NCBI RefSeq assembly: GCF_046115515.1
Contig: NZ_CP175953.1
Length of the DNA: 64,000 nt
From: Gracilimonas sp017641085
GTDB lineage: Bacteria > Bacteroidota > Rhodothermia > Balneolales > Balneolaceae
Reading direction: 5' to 3' (one strand)
Made by a program: the position numbers and the translations under genes. Within the stretch, counting starts at the first letter, position 1. Each line of letters starts with the position of its first letter. The notes beneath the pieces are model-generated. The model ran no database searches, had not been told where the DNA came from, and worked only from the letters and a program-made list of their open reading frames with translations. Positions 46,488 to 53,825 of the stretch are shown here, piece by piece.

Positions 46488-46856
46488 ATGACCAAAGCAC
46501 AACTTGAAGAACGGTTGATTCAATTTGCTGTTCTTATCATCAAAATTACTAATGAACTGCCTTCTAACAGAGCTTCAAACCAACTCGGGGGACAATTGCT
46601 TAGAAGCGGAACCTCCCCTGCACTTAACTATGGTGAGGCAAGAAGTGCAGAGTCGCTTAAAGATTTTATTCACAAAATGCAGCTGGTACTCAAAGAACTG
46701 CGGGAATCTTATGTTTGCCTTAAAATCATTCACTTATCAAACTTATATAAAAATGAAAGTAGTATTGTTGAGGCTAAATCAGAATGCAATGAACTGATTT
46801 CTATCTTCGTAAAAAGCGTACAGACTGCGACCAAAAGAAAAATGGGTAGCTCCTGA
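46488..46856 (+). CDS. four-helix-bundle protein (23S rRNA intervening-sequence family)
   Basis: A 122-residue, largely helical protein. NRASNQLGGQLLRSGTSPALNYGEAR followed by DFIHKMQLVLKELRES is the hallmark of the four-helix-bundle/23S rRNA intervening-sequence protein family (PF05635/TIGR02436). This family is related in fold to the Avd accessory protein of diversity-generating retroelements. The ATG at 46488 is preceded only by an A-rich stretch. The gene stands alone between two imperfect direct repeats, with nusB and tRNA-Val outside. Function is unknown; no reverse transcriptase or variable repeat is nearby. Confidence 0.85.
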   Translation: MTKAQLEERLIQFAVLIIKITNELPSNRASNQLGGQLLRSGTSPALNYGEARSAESLKDFIHKMQLVLKELRESYVCLKIIHLSNLYKNESSIVEAKSECNELISIFVKSVQTATKRKMGSS

Positions 46857-46863
46857 CTCAACC

Positions 46864-46950
46864 AAATCACAAATCGATCTTTCGGTCCATCGCAATTCTG
46901 TCTGGTTGATTATCGAGCGATCGAACGACCGATTATCGATGGACGATTTT
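46864..46950 (+). repeat. right repeat flanking the four-helix-bundle gene
   Basis: An 87-bp copy matching 46329-46430 apart from short gaps in the middle. The first hairpin survives as GATC-TTTC-GGTC, where a C-to-T change keeps pairing through G-U. It begins 8 bp after the gene's stop codon. Confidence 0.8.
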
Positions 46951-46976
46951 CATCTATATAAAACCCCAAACTAGCA

Positions 46977-47008
46977 TTGTGTTACTCCCCGAAAGCTCCC
47001 TATATTTG
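46977..47008 (+). promoter_or_regulatory. Bacteroidota-type promoter of tRNA-Val
   Basis: TTGTG (46977-46981), 19 nt, then TATATTTG (47001-47008), a full TAnnTTTG match. It is 21 nt before the first base of the tRNA, a normal distance. Confidence 0.6.
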
Positions 47009-47029
47009 AAGCCGTTATTTACTGATCTT

Positions 47030-47104
47030 GCGTCCTTAGCTCAGTTGGTTCAGAGCGCCGCCTTGACAGGGCGGAGGTCACTGGTTCGAGTCCAGTAGGA
47101 CGCA
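47030..47104 (+). tRNA. tRNA-Val(GAC)
   Basis: A 75-nt cloverleaf. Acceptor GCGTCCT pairs with AGGACGC, with discriminator A. The D-arm contains TAGCTCAGTTGGTTCAGAG. The anticodon stem CCGCC/GGCGG encloses loop TTGACAG, giving anticodon GAC (Val). The T-arm is CTGGTTCGAGTCCAG. The 3' CCA is not encoded. Confidence 0.95.
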
Positions 47105-47137
47105 CATTTATTTTTAGGATATCACTTCGCTGCTTTT

Positions 47138-49255
47138 CTACTCCTCTTCTTCGCTGCTCTTCTCGAACCTGAATTCGAAAATGGCTCCATCCTCGCTACG
47201 ATAATCAAATGAAGCATTTAGCTGTTTGGAAAGTGTTTTGATGAGTGTCATACCCAAGGAAGTATGGATACTGACCTGAGGTTGCTCAGGAAGGCCAATT
47301 CCATCGTCTTGAATTTGAAGCAGCAGCTTGTCGCACGGACGGGAAAGGCTCACCGTTATGTTTCCAGTCTTTCTGCCGGCAAAAGCATGTTTGTAACTGT
47401 TGGTGATGATTTCATTCAGCAGTAAACCACAGGGAATAGCCTGAATGATCGGGAGTTTAACCGGAATGATATCCAGCTCAATGTTTACTTTAACATCCGA
47501 CCGCTTCATGGTTTTATGTATCACTTCGGTCAGCTCTTCAAAATACTGGTTGATGTCCACCTCCGAAAAATCATCACTCTGGTAGAGCTTCTCATGCACC
47601 ATCGCGATGGAATTAACCCGCATCTGGCTGTCTTTAAGGATTCGTTTGGCGTTTTCATCTTTGGCAGAATAGGATTGTAACTCCAGCAAGCCGGTGATTA
47701 CGGCAAGGTTGTTCTTCACGCGGTGGTGGACTTCCGCCAGCAGCATTTCTTTTTCCCGAAGTGATTTACGAACCTGCTCCTCGGCCTTTTTCCGGTCGGT
47801 GATGTCCACATAAATACCATAAATACCCACCACGCTTTTTTCTACCACTACCGGAACGGCGTAAATGATCACATCCAGGATAGTGCCGTCTTTACGGATT
47901 CGTTTCTCTGTTACTTCGGTTACCTTTGCACTCTCAGTGAGCCGAACGGCATCATCATGTCGTTTTTCCGGGACGATTAACTTATCCAGCTCCAGCCCCT
48001 GCAGTTCATTTTCGCGATACCCAAACAGTTGCTCAAAGCCATCATTAACCATTTCAACTTCACGATGCTCGTTCAGCAAGGCAATACCGATAGGCGATGA
48101 GTTAAACAGCTTGCTGAATAAACCTTCACGCTGCTTAAGCGCTTCTTCTGATTCTTTCCGGTCAGAAATATCCCGCTCAATCACTATAATGACTTTTTCG
48201 CCAAAATAATTACCGGTATTTACCAACACCTCGGTGGGGAATATTTCGCCGTTTTTCCGTTTGCCCCATCCCTCATATTTGCCGGGATGTCCGTCATAAG
48301 CCCGCTCACGGATTTCCTTAATTTGTTCTTCATCATACTTACCCGGGGCCGAAAGCATTCGATTGTGCTTGCCTACTACTTCGGTTCTTTTGTAGCCAAA
48401 GGTGCTTTCGAGTCCCTCGTTGGCCTCAATAATCACTCCCTCTTTATCCAGCAGATAGATGGCATCACTGATGGAATTAAACAAATCCTGGTAGCTCATC
48501 ATGCTGCGCTTGGCATCATCCAGGGCTTCTTCGCGGTCGGTAACATCGTGCACAAGAGAATACATGGCCACCACATCCCCATCTGAATTGTACAGCAGCG
48601 AATTATACCATTCGCAGTAAATCACTTCTCCGTTTTTGGTAATGTTTCTGTTGATTACCGAAACGTCTTTTTGGCCATTCTTATATGTCTCCTTGATAGT
48701 GTCTCGCACATAATCCAGGTCATCCTCGTGGATGAACTTTTCCAGCAACCTCTTCTCGTTGATAGCTTCTTCCTCGGTGTATCCAAAAAGATCCTCGGCT
48801 TTTTCTGACCAGCGAATGATATTCAGAGATGCATCCCATTCAATTTCAGCCAGCGGGAAATTGTTAAGGTCGAGCTGACTGGACAGTAATTTCTTTTCAT
48901 CTCTCTTTCCTTCCACAATTTCAGAGAAGTTATGAGCTATTACCAGTTTAGCGGGCCGGCCTTTATAGTTGATGAGGTGAGCAGAAAGCTGAAAGTACAG
49001 ATCCTTCCCGTCTTTTGTTTTAAACACCCAAATTTTATCTGCAGACTTTTTTGCAGGTATAGGTATTTCATCCTTTATCTTTTTACCTGATTTCTGCTCT
49101 CCGAAGTCGATTACTCTTTTCTTTAAGAACTTCTTTTTTTTATACCCTAAAATCTCAGTGGCCGCACTGTTTACATCTAAAATCTTGAGGGTAGCCTGCT
49201 CGCAAACGAACATAGGCTGAGCATCGAAGAAGCTTTCTTCGGGATTAAAATTCAT
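47138..49255 (-). CDS. soluble multi-PAS sensor histidine kinase (HisKA_2 family)
   Basis: A 705-residue protein without transmembrane segments. Four PAS-like units are visible: about 1-110, 128-245 (WSEKAEDLFGYTEEE), 252-370 (ANEGLESTFGYKRTE) and 376-490 (VNDGFEQLFGYRENE). Then comes the phosphoacceptor helix with EVHHRVKNNL, characteristic of HisKA_2/HWE-type kinases, and an ATPase domain (LLNEIITNSYKHAF, DDGIGLPE). No response regulator gene is adjacent, so it is an orphan kinase, probably cytoplasmic and sensing a ligand, redox state or light through a PAS domain. Confidence 0.9.
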   Translation of the reverse strand: MNFNPEESFFDAQPMFVCEQATLKILDVNSAATEILGYKKKKFLKKRVIDFGEQKSGKKIKDEIPIPAKKSADKIWVFKTKDGKDLYFQLSAHLINYKGRPAKLVIAHNFSEIVEGKRDEKKLLSSQLDLNNFPLAEIEWDASLNIIRWSEKAEDLFGYTEEEAINEKRLLEKFIHEDDLDYVRDTIKETYKNGQKDVSVINRNITKNGEVIYCEWYNSLLYNSDGDVVAMYSLVHDVTDREEALDDAKRSMMSYQDLFNSISDAIYLLDKEGVIIEANEGLESTFGYKRTEVVGKHNRMLSAPGKYDEEQIKEIRERAYDGHPGKYEGWGKRKNGEIFPTEVLVNTGNYFGEKVIIVIERDISDRKESEEALKQREGLFSKLFNSSPIGIALLNEHREVEMVNDGFEQLFGYRENELQGLELDKLIVPEKRHDDAVRLTESAKVTEVTEKRIRKDGTILDVIIYAVPVVVEKSVVGIYGIYVDITDRKKAEEQVRKSLREKEMLLAEVHHRVKNNLAVITGLLELQSYSAKDENAKRILKDSQMRVNSIAMVHEKLYQSDDFSEVDINQYFEELTEVIHKTMKRSDVKVNIELDIIPVKLPIIQAIPCGLLLNEIITNSYKHAFAGRKTGNITVSLSRPCDKLLLQIQDDGIGLPEQPQVSIHTSLGMTLIKTLSKQLNASFDYRSEDGAIFEFRFEKSSEEEE

Positions 49256-49415
49256 GTACTACTGTAGATTTAATTTCATTGCCGAACGAATATCACATTT
49301 CTGAGCCATCAAATCCAATCCTTTTAATGTAAATAAATCACCAGAATAAGCCTGTGTGTACATACTATTTTTTTTATCTTCCACTGTTAAAGAAATTCTG
49401 AGAATAAAACACTGA

Positions 49416-51359
49416 ATGGCAGACCAAAAAATTACGCTTACATTACCCGACGGAAGTCAACGAGAATATTCATCAGGAACCACAGGATTAGAAGTAGCAA
49501 AGTCTATTGCATCCGGATTAGCGCGTGCCGCACTTAGCATTACTGTGGATGGTGAAATTATTGATCTGGATCGTCCCATTACCAAAGATGCTGAGATAGC
49601 TATCAATACCTGGGACAGTGAGGACGGCAAATACACCTTCTGGCACTCCTCTGCTCACCTGCTCGCAGAAGCCGTTCAGGAACTGTACCCCAAAGCCAAA
49701 TTCGGAATTGGCCCGCCCATCGAAAGCGGGTTCTATTACGACATCGATTTCGGCGATAAGCAGATTTCCCAGGAAGACTTGTCAAAGATTGAAGACAAGT
49801 TCATCAAGATGGCCCGTAAAAAAAATGAGTTTGACCGAAAGGAAGTAACGAAGCAGGAAGCCCTCGATTTCTATAAAGAAAAAGGTAATGAGTATAAAGT
49901 GGACCTGATTGAAGATCTGGATGACGGCACTATTACTTTTTACACACAGGGTGATTTCACCGATCTCTGCCGTGGCCCGCACATCCCCAATACCGGAGAT
50001 GTGAAAGCGGTTAAGCTCACCAGCCTGGCCGGAGCGTATTGGAGAGGAGATAATGAAAGTAAACAGCTGACTCGTATTTATGGTATCAGCTTTCCCAAGC
50101 AGAAAATGCTGGAAGAGCATCTCACCCGTTTGGAAGAAGCCAAAAAAAGGGATCACCGAAAGCTCGGTAAAGAGCTTGGCATTTATATGATCGACAATAT
50201 GGTAGGCAGTGGCTTACCGATGTGGCTCCCCAATGGAACGGTACTTCGCCGAACGCTGGAGGCATTTCTCCGTGATGAGCAAAAAAAGCGCGGCTATAAA
50301 GAGGTTATCACTCCGCATATTGCTAATATAGAATTGTATAAAACATCCGGTCACTATCCGTATTACCAGGATTCGCAGTACAACCCAATGCAGGTAGATG
50401 ATGAAGAGTACATGCTGAAGCCGATGAACTGCCCGCACCATCACCGGATTTATTCCAATGATTTGCGCAGTTACCGCGACCTTCCTCTGAGATTGGCTGA
50501 ATTTGGCTCGGTTTATCGCTACGAGCAGTCCGGGGAGTTAAGCGGACTTTCAAGAGTTCGGGGATTTACCCAGGATGATGCTCACATTTATTGCACGCAC
50601 GACCAGCTGAAACAGGAAATTAAGCATACTATAGAACTCACTCAGTTTGTATTTAACACATTTGGCATGCCGGTCGATATCCGTCTCTCCTATCGTGATG
50701 ACAACGAGAAGAAATACGGAGGCAACACCGAGTACTGGGATCGCGCACAAAAAGAGATTCGGGAAGTAGCCGACGAAATGGAGCTCGACTATCATGTAGC
50801 TCCCGGCGAGGCCAGCTTTTACGGACCAAAAATTGATTTTATAATCCGTGATGCCATTGGACGCAAGTGGCAGCTTGGTACTGTTCAGGTTGATTATGTA
50901 ATGCCTGAACGATTTGACCTGACCTATGTAGGTTCAGACAATGAGAAGCACCGTCCGGTTATTATTCACCGCGCGCCCTTTGGATCGATGGAACGGTTCA
51001 CCAGTATTCTGATTGAACATTTTGCCGGAAACTTTCCGCTGTGGCTGGCTCCTGAACAAGTACGCATTCTTCCCATATCTGATGAACAAAATGCGTATGC
51101 TGAATATTGCTATGAGAAATTGAATGAACTTGGGGTTCGGGTTGAACTGGATTCCCGAAGCGAGCAGATCGGAGGAAAAATCCGGGATGCTGAAACGAGT
51201 AAGATCCCATATATGTTAATAGTGGGAAGTAAGGAAGTAGAAGATGAAACTGTTTCCGTTCGCCGCCATAAAAAAGGCGATATTGGAACTTTCAATTTTT
51301 CTGATTTTCTTACAGACATAAATGAAGAAATTCAAACAAAAGCTTTACCTAAAGACTAA
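49416..51359 (+). CDS. thrS: threonyl-tRNA synthetase
   Basis: A 647-residue class II synthetase: TGS domain 1-60, editing domain with HSSAHLLAEAV (HxxxH) from about 75, catalytic core with the zinc cysteine in PMNCPHHHRIY, and an anticodon-binding domain at the end. Starts the conserved thrS-infC-rpmI-rplT-pheS-pheT cluster. The 160-nt leader (49256-49415) shows no T-box that I can recognise. Confidence 0.97.
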   Translation: MADQKITLTLPDGSQREYSSGTTGLEVAKSIASGLARAALSITVDGEIIDLDRPITKDAEIAINTWDSEDGKYTFWHSSAHLLAEAVQELYPKAKFGIGPPIESGFYYDIDFGDKQISQEDLSKIEDKFIKMARKKNEFDRKEVTKQEALDFYKEKGNEYKVDLIEDLDDGTITFYTQGDFTDLCRGPHIPNTGDVKAVKLTSLAGAYWRGDNESKQLTRIYGISFPKQKMLEEHLTRLEEAKKRDHRKLGKELGIYMIDNMVGSGLPMWLPNGTVLRRTLEAFLRDEQKKRGYKEVITPHIANIELYKTSGHYPYYQDSQYNPMQVDDEEYMLKPMNCPHHHRIYSNDLRSYRDLPLRLAEFGSVYRYEQSGELSGLSRVRGFTQDDAHIYCTHDQLKQEIKHTIELTQFVFNTFGMPVDIRLSYRDDNEKKYGGNTEYWDRAQKEIREVADEMELDYHVAPGEASFYGPKIDFIIRDAIGRKWQLGTVQVDYVMPERFDLTYVGSDNEKHRPVIIHRAPFGSMERFTSILIEHFAGNFPLWLAPEQVRILPISDEQNAYAEYCYEKLNELGVRVELDSRSEQIGGKIRDAETSKIPYMLIVGSKEVEDETVSVRRHKKGDIGTFNFSDFLTDINEEIQTKALPKD

Positions 51360-51377
51360 CTAAACAACGAGGTTACT

Positions 51378-51920
51378 ATCGCAAGAAGAAGTTATCAGAG
51401 ACGACCACAAAACGAGGATCGTCCTCGAATTAATGAAGAAATCAATGCTGCTAAGGTTCGGGTTATCAAACCTGACGAAGAGCATGAAATTACGACAGCT
51501 GAACGCGCCCTGCAGATAGCTGCATCGTATGATTTGGATCTCGTAGAGGTCGCCCCAAAAGCCAAGCCCCCGGTTTGCAAGGTGATTGACTATGGGAAAT
51601 TTATGTACGAGAAAAAGAAAAAAGAGAAAGAAGCGAAGAAAAAACAGCACACCATATCTGTTAAAGAATTGCGCTTCCGTCCGAACACGGACGATCATGA
51701 TCTTGAATTCAAAACCCGCCACGCACGAGAATTTTTGGAAGGTGGCGACAAGGTGAAAGCAACTGTACAGTTCCGTGGACGAGATATGCTTTACACGGAA
51801 AAAGGCGAATTATTGCTTCTGCAGCTTGCTAAGGACCTTTCTGATGTAGGCAAAATTGAAAGCAAGCCTAATATGGAAGGCCGCAGAATGATCATGATGC
51901 TCGCCCCATCTAAAAGTTAA
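51378..51920 (+). CDS. infC: translation initiation factor IF-3, ATC start codon
   Basis: The reading frame of IF-3 opens right after the thrS stop and contains no ATG, GTG or TTG until codon 53, inside the conserved N-domain. Starting at ATC 51378, with GAGG five nt upstream, gives a 180-residue IF-3: ARRSYQRRPQNEDRPRINEEI, then VRVIKPD, VEVAPKAKPPVCKVIDYGKF, and a C-domain ending MIMMLAPSKS. IF-3 genes are known for AUU or AUC starts, because IF-3 itself rejects them and so limits its own synthesis. A shorter start at TTG 51534 would lose essential sequence. Confidence 0.9.
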   Translation: MARRSYQRRPQNEDRPRINEEINAAKVRVIKPDEEHEITTAERALQIAASYDLDLVEVAPKAKPPVCKVIDYGKFMYEKKKKEKEAKKKQHTISVKELRFRPNTDDHDLEFKTRHAREFLEGGDKVKATVQFRGRDMLYTEKGELLLLQLAKDLSDVGKIESKPNMEGRRMIMMLAPSKS

Positions 51921-51995
51921 TTCCTTCGTTGCACAGGGATACAAATCTCCCTATTTTATAAGTCTTTAAATTTTCACAAAAGTTGGTGGATTTCC

Positions 51996-52196
51996 ATGCC
52001 AAAAATGAAAAGTAATAGTGGTGCTAAAAAGCGGTTTAAAGTTACCGGTTCCGGTAAAATTAAGCGTAAAAAAGCTTTTAAGCGTCACATTCTGACAAAG
52101 AAAAGTAGTAAAACTAAAAGACAGCTTGGAAAAGACACATTGGTTGACAAAGCCGATGAAAAGTCTATCAAAAGACAGCTGCCTTATCAATCTTAA
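51996..52196 (+). CDS. rpmI: 50S ribosomal protein L35
   Basis: A 66-residue very basic protein: PKMKSNSGAKKRFKVTGSGK then KRKKAFKRHILTKKSSKTKRQL, the standard L35 pattern. Preceded by GGTGGA. The 75-nt gap after infC contains a small AGGGA/TCCCT stem. Confidence 0.96.
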   Translation: MPKMKSNSGAKKRFKVTGSGKIKRKKAFKRHILTKKSSKTKRQLGKDTLVDKADEKSIKRQLPYQS

Positions 52197-52215
52197 TTTT
52201 TAAACTAACGACAAA

Positions 52216-52563
52216 ATGCCACGTTCATTAAATTTGGTGGCTTCCCGTCGCCGTCGCAAAAAGATCATTGATCAAGCGAAAGGTTACTGGGGTAAGCGTA
52301 AGAACGTTTACACCATTGCGAAGAATGCTGTAGAGAAAGGACTTCTCTACCAATACAGAGATCGCAAGAATCGTAAACGTAATTTCCGTCGATTATGGAT
52401 CACCCGCATCAATGCGGCAGCAAGGCTCAACGGTACAACCTATTCTAAACTCATCCACGGGATGAAGACCAAGAATATGGAGATCAACCGTAAGGTACTT
52501 GCAGATCTTGCCGTACGCGATGCAGATACGTTTGCTGCTATTGTTAAGGAAGCCACTGCTTAA
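52216..52563 (+). CDS. rplT: 50S ribosomal protein L20
   Basis: A 115-residue basic 23S rRNA-binding protein: VASRRRRKKIIDQAKGYWGKRKNV, later RLWITRINAAARLNGTTYSK. In many bacteria L20 represses its own operon by binding the mRNA; no clear mimic site is seen here. It lies 19 nt after rpmI. Confidence 0.97.
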   Translation: MPRSLNLVASRRRRKKIIDQAKGYWGKRKNVYTIAKNAVEKGLLYQYRDRKNRKRNFRRLWITRINAAARLNGTTYSKLIHGMKTKNMEINRKVLADLAVRDADTFAAIVKEATA

Positions 52564-52583
52564 TTGCATATATTAAACGGTAT

Positions 52584-52627
52584 AAACCGGCAGATCTTTT
52601 TTATAAGGTTTGCCGGTTTTTTTATTT
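52584..52627 (+). terminator. intrinsic terminator after rplT
   Basis: AAACCGGCA (52584-52592) pairs with TGCCGGTTT (52611-52619) around an 18-nt loop and runs into a long T tract. It separates the ribosomal protein genes from pheS-pheT. Confidence 0.8.
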
Positions 52628-52642
52628 TTGGGAATTAATTTC

Positions 52643-52667
52643 GGTTCCGACGCAAAGCGTCAGAACC
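52643..52667. repeat. CCGACGC/GCGTC palindromic element, copy 2
   Basis: GGTTCCGACGC, loop AAA, GCGTCAGAACC: an 11-bp hairpin with one C-A mismatch, 80 bp beyond the rplT stop. It shares the CCGACGCA(A/G)AGCGTC core with 38367-38394. Confidence 0.55.
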
Positions 52668-52800
52668 AGTCAAAGAAAAAGTATTTAAATTCCCCTATGC
52701 TATAACACTCGGTGTCGTGGCAATTACCGGAATACATTTTATTAAGCCTTCGCTTATGGCGGTTGGCGTCAAAGCGATTTCATTTAAAAAATCACATTTC

Positions 52801-53808
52801 ATGCTTAATGATATAAAAGCATTACAGGAAGAAATTAACAGCTTCTCCATCACTGATGAGGAGCAGCTTGAAGCTTTCCGTCTTGAATTCCTATCCCGAA
52901 ACGGGAAAGTGCAATCCATGTTCAAGAATATGGGGAAAGTTCCCAAGGAAGAACGGGCTGAAGTTGGAAAGGCCATGAACCAGGTGAAAGTGCTGGCTGA
53001 ATCGAAATTTGAAGAAGCCAAAGCCGCACTCGAGCAAGATGAAAGCAAAGACCTGAGTGCCAAAGACGACATTACCCTCACTCCTCCTTCCTATCCGTTA
53101 GGTTCACTGCACCCGCTTACGCAGACTTTGGAGGAAATGAAATCCATTTTCTACCGACTTGGATTTACCATTGCAGACGGACCGGAAATCGAGGATGACT
53201 TTCACAACTTTACCGCCCTGAACTTTCCTCCGAATCACCCGGCACGGGACGAACAGGATACCTTTTTCATTAAGAAGAGTGATGATCCCGATGTTCAGGA
53301 TTTGGTTCTGCGAACGCATACTTCCCCGGTTCAAATTCGGCTGATGGAAAACACGGAACCTCCAATCCGGGCTATTATGCCTGGACGTGTGTACAGGAAT
53401 GAAGCCGTTTCGCCAAAGTCTTATTTCTTATTTCACCAGGTAGAGGCTTTATATATAGATGAAAACGTAAGCGTCGCTGACCTGAAGGAAACACTTATCA
53501 CCTTTGCCAAGCTGATGTTTGGCACCGATGTGAAATACCGGCTTCGTCCCGGATTCTTCCCCTTCACCGAACCCAGCCTTGAGATGGATATCTGGTGGGG
53601 ATCGGAACAAGACGGCAAGTGGCTGGAAATTTTAGGTTCCGGCATGGTTGATCCCAATGTATTCAAACATGCAGGTGTTGACCCGGAGAAATATACCGGC
53701 TTTGCCTGGGGAATGGGTGTTGAACGTATCGCCATTCTCAGACACGGGATTGACGACATCCGTACCTTCTACGAAAATGACATTCGCTTCCTCGAACAGT
53801 TTAACTAA
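52801..53808 (+). CDS. pheS: phenylalanyl-tRNA synthetase alpha subunit
   Basis: A 335-residue class II synthetase subunit: N-terminal coiled coil, motif 2 region with MPGRVYRNEAVSPKSYFLFHQ, then WLEILGSGMVDPNV and motif 3 GFAWGMGVERIAILRHGI. The family normally begins with a sequence like MLNDIKALQEEI, so ATG 52801 is chosen. The frame is open back to GTG 52717, but that 28-residue extension is not family-like. Pairs with pheT 17 nt downstream. Confidence 0.96.
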   Translation: MLNDIKALQEEINSFSITDEEQLEAFRLEFLSRNGKVQSMFKNMGKVPKEERAEVGKAMNQVKVLAESKFEEAKAALEQDESKDLSAKDDITLTPPSYPLGSLHPLTQTLEEMKSIFYRLGFTIADGPEIEDDFHNFTALNFPPNHPARDEQDTFFIKKSDDPDVQDLVLRTHTSPVQIRLMENTEPPIRAIMPGRVYRNEAVSPKSYFLFHQVEALYIDENVSVADLKETLITFAKLMFGTDVKYRLRPGFFPFTEPSLEMDIWWGSEQDGKWLEILGSGMVDPNVFKHAGVDPEKYTGFAWGMGVERIAILRHGIDDIRTFYENDIRFLEQFN

Positions 53809-53825
53809 ATACCTCCCCCGCTTTA

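Noticed and set aside
46329..46950. Diversity-generating retroelement
   Set aside because: The four-helix-bundle protein is fold-related to Avd, but there is no reverse transcriptase and no template/variable repeat pair nearby.
51935..51952. AGGGA/TCCCT stem between infC and rpmI
   Set aside because: Five base pairs and a weak T run; too little to call an attenuator or an L20-binding mimic.
52684..52800. Open frame in front of pheS from GTG 52717
   Set aside because: The extension is not family-like, and the ATG at 52801 gives the canonical PheS N-terminus, so it is treated as leader.
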